A stretch of DNA of 64,000 nt from the NCBI GenBank assembly GCA_019614645.1, contig JABWDB010000018.1, positions 3,774,501 through 3,838,500 of the forward strand, read 5' to 3'. Position 1 is the first letter of the stretch. Every line of letters starts with the position of its first letter. A program made the position numbers and the translations under genes. A model generated the notes under the pieces. It saw only the letters and a list, made by a program, of their open reading frames with translations. It made no database searches and was not told the DNA's origin. Origin of the DNA: Stratiolaelaps scimitus (lineage: Eukaryota; Arthropoda; Arachnida; Mesostigmata; Laelapidae). This document shows, piece by piece, positions 13,103 to 24,224 of this stretch.

Positions 13103-13163
13103 TGACGAAATATTCGAAACCGTCAAACTTCCGTGGCTCGCTCCTAAGCTTCCGAACACCCTG
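12795..13163. mobile_element. MITE-like DNA transposon with terminal inverted repeats
   Basis: The left end reads CAGAATGTTCGGAAAAGTAC. The right end, read on the minus strand, begins CAGGGTGTTCGGAAGC. The first 16 positions agree at all but four. A TA dinucleotide lies directly outside each end (12793-12794 and 13164-13165), as expected for a Tc1/mariner-type target duplication. At 369 bp with no open frame of transposase type it would be non-autonomous. A (TA)n tract at about 13062-13098 lies inside it and has probably expanded since insertion. Confidence 0.6.
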
Positions 13164-13165
13164 TA

Positions 13166-15540
13166 TAGTCGCTCTGCCCGACACGCGGCAGCAGCGCTGG
13201 CACGACTACTAGAGCTAACACCAGCAGCAGCAGTACTAGGTACACTGAGCCATACTGGCAGAGGGACTCAGAGGCAGTCACAGGCCGCCCGCCGGTCGGC
13301 CGGCCGTGGAAGTCTTTCGGCCTCCCGCGAGCTGGGCCGCCTCGACTTGCCTGATGCTGCTGCTGCTGCTACCACCACCAACATCACCACCACCACCATC
13401 TCCCGTGCTATTGCCGCTACTCATGGTTTGGCCATAGTCACACCACCACCACCATAGCGCTCTTCTTGATCCAACACTACTGCTGTGATGTGGCCTGTTT
13501 CGACTCCGCGCTGCTATCTCCGCTGTTGCCGCGGATATAGACTCGTGCCTTAGTCACAAGCTGTAGCTCGCACAGGAGCGCATACAGCAACAGCGGAGTC
13601 GACGGTGGCTGCGGCTGCTGGTCCTCCAGCAGCAGCAGCAGCAGCAGCTCCTATTGAGGTCCTGCTGCCCTGAGACTGCTGGCTGCTTCAGGCCGATCAG
13701 TCAGATGCATGGCCTGCTCACGCAGGCAATGGCGCCCGCAGGGGATGGATATCTAACCGTGCTGACGGCGAGCCGGCCCAGCCAACGAATGTGCCAAAGT
13801 TGTAGTCCATTTACCAGGCTATGCTAGCAGGGCTAGGTCTGGCACCCTGCTAGCGATCGCCGATCGCTTGTGAATCTCAATTCCTAACCGGTCAGACCGC
13901 TGCAGGGATGAATATCTTCTATAGGATACCACTCATAGAAGAAGCCCGCGACAGACGTAGGAGCCGATCCCAGAATGGAGGGCCGTTGCTGCTATATATG
14001 CTGCTGTGCAAGCCCTGCTGCTGCCGCCGGGCGAGGGGATGTCGCGGCATTGAAATAATCCCGATGTAGAGAGGCACTCGAGGAGCGTATAGATGAACCC
14101 TCAGGGCCCGAAGTCCGCCATCGACGCTACAGAACAGCGTAGACGAGGGAGACCTTTGACTGGATCGTCATCTCGCCAGATCGCACATGTTACGTTCTGC
14201 GTGATTTTCATCAGTGTCTTGAATTACATTTATTGATGGCAGTCACCATTGCACTTCTGCAACAGCGTGGCAAACTCGTCGTAAGTATTATATATGACTA
14301 GAACACAAGCCAGGCGTAGGCATGCTCGCAACAAGCGATAGCGTCCGCGGCCTATCGCAATCGACAACTATGCACTAACGAGTTGACAATGCTGACCTGC
14401 GCGCACATGGGCAGGATATTCAGCACCGACTGTGTTGCAAGTCTTTGCCTTGTCTTGTAGCCGGATTCCCGAGTTTTCCCGAGACTATAGGTTGGTGGTT
14501 ATTGTTGCTGCTGTTGCCGACGCCGATGGCTGACGCTCCGACACTTGGGCTGTCTCATCGCGTCCGCCGATTGGCTGGCCTGCAGTTGGAGCAAAGGATG
14601 GAAGTGACTCGGTGTGTGGCATTATGCCAGGTTCAGCGAGTCAGCCAGAGGAGGCACGCAGCGAAGGGCGAGGCATAGATGGCCCGCGGGATGAGTGTGT
14701 GCCACTCTTGAGCCACTGCCAGCTAGACCTCGACAACGGACAGCGGTAGTCGTGGCCAAACGCGTCGCTCTGCCAACCCACCACCATCACCCCCAAGGAG
14801 GCCTCTTTGCGCGCACTCCCGTCCAAGGCCTCTCCCCAAGCCCTTCCTTGCACACACCCGGCTCGCGCTGATGTCGATGCAGATTGGAATTAGGACCAAG
14901 CCGTTCTCGCTCAGACAGCCCTCGCTACAGCTCCTCTAACCTTGAGTCCCCTTCTTCCCGTTCCCCAACACCTTATATTCCTGTCGCTCGTTCCCCCGCA
15001 ACGAGGTAGCCGGTAGGTTTTCACTACAGGCTCGTTGGCTACTGCTGCTGCCTTTGCTCCTGCGGCTGCTCCTGCCGCACATACGCCTCTCACCCTCAAA
15101 CTCTCTGATTCGCTCTTCAGCATTGCCATATATCCCCTGTCGCCAGCGGAGCAACCAAGCTGTCCCATGCCATTTGCCGACCTCATCTGCCCGCTTTCCG
15201 ACCCCATGTCGTTCGTTGCCAAAGTTGCGGGTCTCCTCCGCCGCTCGCCTCCCACTGACCCATGAATCGCCACACTTCGCGCACACCGACAGCCATACGC
15301 CCAACAGTCCAGTCCAGCAATCGAATCGATATGGGGACTGAATGTGCACGCACTGCCGACGGGCACAATGCACCAAGTCATGCACCTGTGCAATGGACCT
15401 CGTTACGACAAGGGACGCAGGTCGGGGGGGGGGCGGAGCCGATCTTCACTTCTTCACTGAACATTATCGTATCATCAGGTCTTTTATCGTTCGTTTGAGA
15501 CACACGACAACACTCACTGCATCAAGCGATTAACTGAGGC
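13166..15540. other. GC-rich non-coding stretch with CAG/CTG runs
   Basis: Continues the GC-rich composition, with CTG/ACC runs near 13350-13400 and a CAG run near 13628-13650. Long frames on both strands at 14.9-15.4 kb overlap each other and have no motif, so none is called as a gene. Confidence 0.35.
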
Positions 15541-16870
15541 AAAGATCCCGCCGACGATAAAACAGCCCTATGAACTAATACATACATATCATAGATGGTA
15601 ACGGCTATCCTCAATTGTAGTCAACGGACAAATGTCGCTAAATGCTCGATGGAGGGACATACACAAACGAGTCTGGGTCTTTTAGCCGATTCATTCTGTC
15701 ATCGGTCATTGCACTTGTTGTTTCGGTAAAGGTTGAAACATAACGTCCACTTTATTCTCGGACGCATCCCACCAAACAAACATCCCTTGAGCTGAGTCTC
15801 AGCAAGTTCCGCCCTTGTGAGACAGGGTGTCAGGCGTGACCGAACGTTTAGGTGTTACGGAGACGACGACATGTCGAGGCGACCCTTGCTCTATTTTCAA
15901 CCTTGTCGTACGTGGCCACAATCCACAGATCAGGAAAGGTGACAAAGAAATCTGTAGATCCTGCTCCAAAGCGTCCGGCAGCAGGATTTGAACCCAAGCC
16001 ATCGCGTGACGGTCTGGAATCTGCTTCACCACACCATCGTCGAATCCGTTGTGGGTACGTTATATGTTTAAAAAAAATGGACGAAGCGATTAAAATGCTG
16101 CTCGAAAAAGCAATCTCACCCATAGACCAAAATTACTTTCAATAGTATGGCCGTATCGTGGTTTTGTGTGAAAACGTGCCTTCGTCTCCATCGAAGCAAA
16201 TATAGGTACGATTATTATTGCAGTTACGCGTAGCTAATATCCGGCGACAATTGTCAAACCCAACTCGATAGTTGGCTTATGCCATATACGAGGGGTTGCG
16301 AAAAGAAGTCATCAAGAATGGACCGAACAGACTCGATCACATGCAGCATCAGATACGCATCGATTTTGCCTGGCCCACACAGCAAATGAACGTTGAGAGA
16401 GAGAGTGGCATGTGTGAACTACGGGCGAAGTTTTCACCGCGGACAGCAGATAATTCAAATTGATATTCACTAGCGAACGTCACCAAGGACCATGTGCCTG
16501 TCGTCCAGTGTGCGTGATTTTGTTCCAGGGAGCCCTAGTGCCAGCGGGTCGGCATAGGGGACGGCGCCGTGTTAGTGGCGTAGACTTCTTCGTACAATCC
16601 TCTACATAACGATGTCTATATAAGCAACGTTGCAGCCTCGATCGACGGGCGTACGATGCTCTGCTCCTGCGCCATCTTTGTGTTGTTTTCTTTCACTCGT
16701 TGTGGTGGTGCCTGACAAGCCATCTGTATGGCAGGAATAGGATACATTGTATATTGAATACGACAATGTTGTTTGGGTGCTAGCAAATGTCAAGATATGG
16801 GCTAAGACACGATTACAGGAGTGAGCATGGAGGTCGGACACATTGTTGCTGCGCTGTTGACTCGGCAAAC
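15541..16870. other. Non-coding stretch containing a tRNA-like segment
   Basis: Apart from the tRNA-like piece at 15970-16045, I see no supported gene, exon or repeat. The other short frames have no recognisable motif. Confidence 0.35.
15970..16045 (-). repeat. tRNA-like segment (tRNA pseudogene or SINE head)
   Basis: On the minus strand this carries an A-box-like TGGTGTGGTGAAGC and, about 40 nt on, GGTTCAAATCC, which fits a Pol III B box. The T-arm pairing is imperfect and no clean acceptor stem forms, so a functional tRNA is unlikely. It does not share the body of the SINE-like family described at 25660 and 56404. Confidence 0.4.
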
Positions 16871-16879
16871 CACCCTGGC

Positions 16880-17575
16880 TCATCGGTTAAGCTCATTGTC
16901 GGCAAGGTGCAACTCCGGCGTCCAGTCGCCGTAACCTCTTGGTTGGGTTGCACGTTTGGTGGGTATGGTCCTCAACAGTAGAACTCCTCTTCTGATCAGT
17001 GTGCCAATGCGACGACTTCCACCAGCCTGACGTGCCCTTCGGTCGGCACCGCGTAGTGTTCGGGACGGATCTCGCAAGAGCTGCTCACCGATGATATTCT
17101 TCTTCTCTTGGTGTCCTTCGCTCTGGTTAGCTTTTGCCTCAGCGAGCAACTTCGATACCACAGCAATAGCGGGTCCTCGTAGGTGAATCTGGTCTCGATC
17201 GAGAAAACGAGGCCATAACCGCCGTGTCGAAGTAATCACATTTGTTACATTATCCTCTATAGTGTCTTGGATTATCTGGTGAATTTCCGCTCATGGCCCT
17301 TACAACAGTCCTAAGCCTGAATGTCCCCATTAAACGAATTTAGCCACGAAAGCCGTAAAGATCCATGTGGTATGCTTCGGTATTAGGGAATCTCACGCCG
17401 TGAAGCTCCCCACTGTTAGACCCCTGTGTTCTCGCAGAGCGTCAGCGAGGCGGGTGACACGATGTGCGCAAAGAGGCTGAGGATCTTCCTTTCTAAGGGA
17501 GTCCATTCTGTTGGGGTCCAGCAGTCTCAAGACAACTGCACGACCCTCCCGATATCGTGACCTGACCGAATACAA
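16880..17575 (-). pseudogene. Coding-like segments, possible decayed element
   Basis: Two minus-strand frames, about 17575-17393 and 17239-16880, have Arg/Leu/Glu-rich composition unlike the homopolymer frames nearby, for example LRKEDPQPLCAHRVTRLADA and IIGEQLLRDPSRTLRGADRR. They are separated by stops and match no family I recognise. A decayed transposable element is the simplest idea, but chance open frames are not excluded. Confidence 0.2.
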
Positions 17576-17631
17576 GTATATGCACGCACATAGTTGAAAA
17601 TTCTTAAGAAATCCTAAGCGTTTACGACAGA

Positions 17632-19150
17632 ATGAATCGAGGTTGTTCGGAGGATATAAAGATTAGCATGAACACATCCTCATTAACCATCACAGTAGGA
17701 GGTTTATCCTATCGAACACGTTCGGATGAAGAGGACGAATCAGTGACAATTGCCTTGGATCAACCTTTGGCTAAAACTATATTATATGCTAAAGTTACTA
17801 TAAATTTGATAAGTCATACTTATTGTAGCAAACGTATCAGGGAAAACACCACTCTCCGCAAGAGGAGGCAAATCTTGACGTGGAAATAGCATCGATCAGA
17901 CGACCTTTTGTGCCGCATAGTAATACCTAAAGGTTAAATGCTGAGGCCTGTCAGGTTAAAAGAAACAGCATGGAACTACAATAGGGTCCCCCCCAAAAAA
18001 AAGAAGGTCCAGAACGAGCTCGCATTATCTTGTTATGGGATATCATCATTCACCTCGGCAAGTCTCTTCCTTGCAACATCACCAACATCATATGACCTTC
18101 AACGCTGCAGGGCGTACAACGCACACAGAAAACCAACTTAGAGGATGGCCAAATTCGAAACGACCATACACAACGTTGAAAACGCAAAGTTGAAGCTGTG
18201 TGTAATGTCAATACATACAGATGACGTATGCGAAACGCATCTCGAAGGTGAACCGAATCGTGGTGCCTCCCGAACGAAACACTTCTACAATTAGAACACT
18301 TCGGCTAAGATTTTGCATTTTCGACGAAACCCAAGGCGACGTAATTGTTCTGCCTCTTGCGGAAACTCAAATATAAGTGGAAGATGCAGCGGTTTAGCCA
18401 ACTCCGGCCTCTAGGTACCCTCCCCCTTGAGCCGCGCGTTGGTTGCTGACGTCGTGGACGAGGAAATCCCTGGTTCGTGCCGAACCATCATCTACAGCAT
18501 AAACCTTTAAAATACCAGGAACTTCGCCTATACCTATTACACATCCCGCCCGAGACTATCCCGGTATGTACGAACAGGATATTATCCGATATTTATCTTA
18601 GCCATTAACATCCACGGCGCAATAGCCTTTTCAGCTCATTGCCACTGAAGGTCTCGAATGTAATGTGTACGAAAATTCAATGCTTAACATGAAATAATAA
18701 AAATTGATCCCTGCTTTGCAAACGACTTTGTGGCATTCAGAACGCCATTGAAAGTGACCGTTTACCTCACTTGGAGTGGTCCGGATCTTGTATACTTCTA
18801 AGCATATTCCCAACGCTTGATAGCGCACTTGCAATTAATCGAGCACCTTTAACTCTGACGACACCACACTCAGAACACATCTCTCTATCTGTTGAATGTG
18901 AAGGTCCGCATATTTAACGGTAAGTGTATTGTGGATGTTGCAAGATTCCGGAGAATCGAATCCGTATTGTAGTTGACGTTCCACGTTGTAGAGCACTGGC
19001 AATTGGCTCCAATGAGCTACTCGTAGGATTGATCATACTTTGCCCATGTGAAGTTCAATTAGCGTCGATCTCCGAACGACTGAATGGACAGCGCGGGAGT
19101 TTGCATATTCCAGCTAAGATTTATGGACCAGAGCGGGCGTTTTTGTAAAT
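17632..19150 (+). pseudogene. Series of coding-like fragments broken by stops and frame changes
   Basis: Plus-strand segments with natural-looking amino-acid composition follow one another in different frames: 17632-17889, about 18145-18294, about 18302-18377 and 18924-19148. Stops and frame shifts separate them and no splice sites join them. The pattern suggests one decayed gene or transposable element. I do not recognise the protein. Confidence 0.3.
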
Positions 19151-21440
19151 CTTGACGATGTCCTCGTGAGCTTAATCCCAAACCGTATACACAGGAGCCC
19201 ACTCACATTTCACAGCTGAAGATACCAATTTACACAGTGAATTCATGGAGAGGAATGGGCTGAGATGCATGTGGAATAGAACTGCTACTTTCAACTGCGT
19301 TGTTGCTTCTAGGCGATGACAATCACTGCCCCGACACTCACACTCTGTGTAGAGAGACGAGATACCGATATTGATAACGGCATTTAAATGTGTCCAATAT
19401 TAAATTGGGTGAGGTGTTGGAGCGGACTCAGATACGTCCGCTCCGGACGAACCTCGCTGTACAACCAAATGTGAAGATCCACTAGAGCCAACTTAAGGGA
19501 TGCCGGACAGACGATCTCCAATCACGGGTTGAAAAAGCTATTTGTGTTTAGTCTTGAATTGTGAGCATGTTTGTGGCAATGATATCACGTATTGTGATTA
19601 TCGCCCACCCATTTATTGCACACATTGTCTTGGTGTTTTACACAGTCTTCTAATGTGTGATATTGTGCTTAGCTACAAATTGAACTTGCCACAGCGAAGT
19701 GATAGGAACCAACAGTGCAGTTGACGTTCAGCCACAGTTTCGCAACATACGAGACATTTGGATGATCATGTTTACTCATTTCTAGGGTTCCGATCAACGA
19801 GATGACCCAGCACCGGATCGCTTGCAACGATGTAGAGTTCGCAGAGAGCCAAAGGCTGCAATCGCTTCCTTTATTTGGCTGGGTCTTTCCTTTGCTATCA
19901 TCATCACAGTGGGAAATCCATAACCTCTGCAGCGTTGCTTCCCATCACGGATACGACCGTGCCCCGCTGCACGTTGACACCTCGCTCGAGCGTGAGATCG
20001 AGAAAGCGGAAAAATCGTCACTCGACATTTCCAAGTCTCTAAGCGCGAACCGCCAGCCGCTACTCACACAAGCCTGTGGCACGAGCTCTTCAGCAGGCTG
20101 ACGGCAATGCAACTCTCGGAGGGGTGAGCGTTTGCGGAACCAAAGCGAGGGACAAATAAACATGACACATGTCGTACTCGTCCGCCAAATATCGACACAT
20201 CCGTGGTGTGTGACACGCAGGCTGACTCACACGCGTGTTAGCGATTGCTTCGTTGGGTTACGCAGGCGAGAGCGATTTGTCCCAGCTCAGGTAATGAACT
20301 TCTACTGTATATTCCGTCGCACATGACATGGTGGTCGACTTCATCGCGACTTGCGCTTCTTATCTTTGCCGATCGTCTCTCTGATTGCTTACGCCGTGCA
20401 AATGTATCGAGACGGGATATCTGCCGATGTCGTAAGGGCCGCCGGCTGTACTTGGGGGCCCGCTAATTGCTATGCTATATACTCAGAGACACTCTCTCAC
20501 GCACTCAGTATTATACTAATTATGATATAGCTGTCTGAGTCAGGGCCGCTCATTGCAATTAGTCCCGTGCAGGGGCATTTCTGCAAATGCATTTTTGCGT
20601 GGTACTGCGGGATTGTTGCATTGTCTCGAGATGATAAGAGATTATGCGATTAAAGTTTCCCCGAACGAAATAACGCACAGCATATTTCGAGACTTCAGCT
20701 GGCGCATGAATCAGTCCATGACCAGATGAGTCATTCGTTGACATTGGCCCTCGCTGGTACAGACAAATCTCTATTTGTTGCTTCCATTTGCTCGCGGTAG
20801 CCTGGCTGAGGTTCCTCCATGAATGATGTAGCCGTCAATAGTGAACGTCGGCATCGTTCTGTGCCACAGGCTGCGAATGAGACCTGTGTATTTCATCGAA
20901 TTAGTTTAAAGAATTGCTTTATTATGGCTAATTAGTATAATTATGATTATGCTTATATTTTCCTCTTCGAGCATTCTTACTGTGACCCTACTTTTAACTC
21001 GCGCGAGACATTGCAACTAGCAGGATGTGTGCTACGGGATCTGATGGTGGAGAGATGGCTCCCATCAGCCATGCTTGCGTTTCGTGGATGTTTGAATTGT
21101 CTATTTCGATGTCTATATTGAAACCTAGATAATTGAGCAATGCGTCCAACTTGTTAAGCAATTCATTCCTCAAAATAGCCAACAAAATAGAAGTCCCAGA
21201 AAGATCGGCACGTGCCAATGTCAGAGTCTTCGCGTGTCTCATCCAACACTTCTATAAATTTGTTGCGCCACATGTCGATACGGCCTCCATTGACAATGCT
21301 GCATTGTAACTGAATGATCCCTCGATCGACCTAAACAGGATGGTACGAGCTCGACGTCAGCCTGCCTGCCTGCCACCCCCATCTCCACGGATATATTTCT
21401 TATTATTGATATACGCCTCTCGGTGTTAATCTACGTTAAA
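19151..21440. other. Non-coding stretch, one possible short exon
   Basis: Mostly without recognisable features. At about 19930-20100 the plus strand encodes a charged segment (HVDTSLEREIEKAEKSSLDI) ending in a stop. No confident splice acceptor or family match was found, so it is only noted. Confidence 0.3.
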
Positions 21441-21966
21441 ATTTGGCGCCATTCTACTGCCGACTGACTGTTTCGAAACCGCCCGCCGCCGCGAGAAAGC
21501 GAACTGGCGCTGCTGCTGCTGCGGCGACGGCTGCTTCTGCTATCCGAGCGAGCAGTAAGCAAGAGAACCAGGCAGCAGGCAGCCAGCCAGCTAAGACAAC
21601 ATTGTCCATCGACGCGACGAACGCATTGACTTACTGTTGGGGCTGTCTGTTGTGGCGGTGTCGTTCGTCGCCTGTTTGCTGCTTGGCTGCTTGGCTCTCT
21701 GGATGTGTGAGTGTGGGCCTGTGCCTAGGAGACGAAGCGCTCCAGCGCTGAACGGCCGCAGCCAGATTGGACAACAAAGTTAAACGAAGTTTAGCTCGGG
21801 TCGGCTGTCTCTCTGTGTGGGTGCGTATGTGTGTGTGCTTGGTTCTGTGGGCGTTTTGTGGGTCTGGATCACCGCGTCAGCGGGGGGTGGGCACTGGGAA
21901 TTCGAGACCGCCAAGAGAATTAGTCCTGTTTCGGCGCGATCGAGCTTCACTGTTGACTCGGGATAG
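21441..21966 (+). promoter_or_regulatory. Candidate non-coding first exon and promoter region of the HTH gene
   Basis: A GC-rich, CpG-containing stretch with CTG repeats ends at a strong donor, ATAG|GTGAGT, with GT at 21967-21968. The next plausible plus-strand acceptor is CACTGTCAG just before 24062, 24 nt upstream of the proposed HTH start codon. Joining the two would give a 5' untranslated first exon. This is inference from position and splice-site quality; no core promoter element is identified. Confidence 0.35.
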
Positions 21967-24061
21967 GTGAGTTGAAAAGTTGATGTGATTGTGGGCGTGT
22001 GTGTGTATGTGTGTGTGTGTGTGTATATGTAGGTCTGGAGTCTGCGCCTGCTCCGAAGGAAACTTTCTTGCGCACGGAAGAGGCGAACCTGTTACGTTAC
22101 ACTGTCGTTACCTATTTTTGGGCATATGATGTTCGGACGAAGAGAAGGACGTGGTGTTCCAGAATGAGAGTTAACGGATTTCATCTGCGAGGAGCCCGTT
22201 GGAGAGACACGGGGGCCTCAACTTTTTTGCGGAACGTCGATAACAATAGCAACACCATAGATGAACATTGTGGCCGCAAACTTTATCCGTGTGCTCGATT
22301 GGTGTTCGACGCTATGCGGGCGATATGAGAGAACTCCAAGGTGGGGGTAAAATAATGATAAACGTAAATATCCCATACCAATTATACCTTGCACGTACAC
22401 TTCGTGATACGTCGCTGAGTGGGACTTCAGCAAGTGCCTCTTAACTATCTCCTTGAAGGGTATTTGCTGGGGGCTCAGAAAGGAGGAACTTGGATACGGG
22501 TCGGTGGAAATCAGCCTTCCCCCCCTGACACCATTAGAGTGGGAAATTTGTGACTCCGATTAAAAAAGCTCGCTAGAGTTCGTAAAGCAATCAGGCCTGC
22601 GTAGTATAATACTTAACGACGTGGTTCTTGTTATTGAATGCCGCAGACCGTGATCGGTGTTTGCATATGTTAGATAGCATAACAACAATAGGTCATGCGT
22701 TGTAGTGATATTAAAAGTATTTGAATTTGGTTTCTGAGGGAAACGCACTTCAAAAAAATGCGCACAACGGAAAACTGAAGGCTTGTTCAACATGTGTTGT
22801 ATCTGAATACTATATGTATAAGGAGCGCCCACTGATAATGAACTGCTCTCTAAGCATTCTAGATTTTCCGAACTGAACGTTTATGAAAGTCAACCTCATG
22901 TGACGACTCCTTCAGTGGCTTCACCTATTGACCTTTATTGTTTGCCGAAATTCATTCTATTCCATCTTACCTTTTTTTTTCGCACTGTATTGTGGAAGTT
23001 TAAAAACATTCCTTATTGTATACGTTAAATAACTGCTAGGTGCTAGAATTCGTCTACTATCCTCCCAAGTTTGTGATCTTGAATCATTTGCCATGGGCTG
23101 TCGTATTGTGTCGTCCAATCTATCTGTTCCAGCGCACCAAGGTATTTTCAGCAAATCCCCCCTATTCTTAACTTGGAGGACAGAATTCGAGCCCGAACTT
23201 TGTCCTATCTCAAACTACCCGTAACGACGAATAATATGACTTCGAGTAGGTGTATTTGAAGAAGAAGAAAATTAGCGTTAATTGTTCCAATTTTTGAAGG
23301 GTCATTAGTTGTTTATCTTCGTCTACGTGTTGTGTGTATGCGCGATTGTGCTGTATTCCAGAATAGCTGAGCTGAACGTGTTGTCAGGTAGTGTTTCTTT
23401 CGGGGCGATCCGAGTACCCTTGTCCCGTTTCATCGTAACGTTCTCAACACTAGCCAGCATTTTGATGGCGGAACAAAACTCGAAAGCGCAGTAACCGCGC
23501 TGGTACTTCCCGTTGATCGCCCATAGGCCGTTGGCCGGGCATCATCGACGTGGTGCCGTGCTCTTCCATGTCTGCCGGATTAACGCCAAGCTCCATCAGT
23601 GCCGTCACTCACTCTCGTCTCGCCGAAGCCGCCCTTACATTTCAGCCGTCGGTTAGTATATATATATATATATTAGGCGAGAATGCCCTCGTGTTGTACG
23701 ATGTCGGGCGGACGCCTCTATATGAACTTGAACCCTTGAGGCGAAGAAAAGTGCGTGATCATAATAATTGTGTGTGTGTGCGTGTGTGATTCTAGATCAT
23801 CTGTCACTGGTTAGAGCATAGTTGAATTTCTTTCAAAGAAAGGAAAAACAATGTTGTGCTCCCTCGAAAATGGATTTGAAACCATGACATTACTTACATT
23901 GTAGACTTACAGTTTCAACATGACTGCTCACATTGTAGCATCAGTGAGCATAATATCAACGATTGGCTAAGTGACTGATTGATTAGATGGACTTTGAGAG
24001 TATTGACGTTGGAGTGGATGTTATGTAATGCATTACATTGTGAATGTTATCGCACTGTCAG
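21967..24061 (+). other. Putative first intron of the HTH gene
   Basis: Lies between the proposed donor at 21967 and acceptor at 24061. It contains a (TG)n run at about 21998-22024, a (TA)n run at about 23659-23673 and, on the minus strand, the ankyrin-like relic at 23380-23640. Otherwise nothing is recognised. Confidence 0.35.
23380..23640 (-). pseudogene. Possible decayed ankyrin-repeat fragment
   Basis: On the minus strand one frame gives LMELGVNPADMEEHGTTSMM followed by a stretch containing REVPARLL. A second frame further on gives SAIKMLASVENVTMKRDKGT. Each resembles part of an ankyrin repeat (aliphatic-x-x-G-x-(N/D)-x-(N)-x-x-(D/E)-x-x-G-x-T). They lie in different frames with stops, so no functional protein is possible. 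The similarity is by eye and weak. Confidence 0.25.
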
Positions 24062-24085
24062 GTCCGACTGGTTCGGCTTCCTCTG

Positions 24086-24224
24086 ATGGCCATGGACGGC
24101 GATTGTGTGGGCCCTGTCGGAATGGCCGGCGGACCTGATGAGGAGCCTCCCTCGAAGAAGCCTAAGGCTAAAATTGTCCCCTACAAACTGAAGGAATCAG
24201 ACAAGAAGATGGTATACGACAGCG
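24086..24224 (+). CDS. HTH gene exon 1 of 10 (start codon, basic patch)
   Basis: Starts at ATG 24086, with a second in-frame ATG at 24092 in a GCCATGG context. Ends at AGCG|GTAAGT, phase 1. It encodes a Gly-rich N-terminus, then PPSKKPKAK and a Lys-rich segment, so a nuclear localisation signal is plausible. An acceptor just before 24062 suggests that a 5' untranslated exon precedes it. Confidence 0.75.

Noticed and set aside
15970..16045. Functional tRNA gene
   Set aside because: The T arm pairs imperfectly and there is no acceptor stem; better explained as a pseudogene or SINE head.
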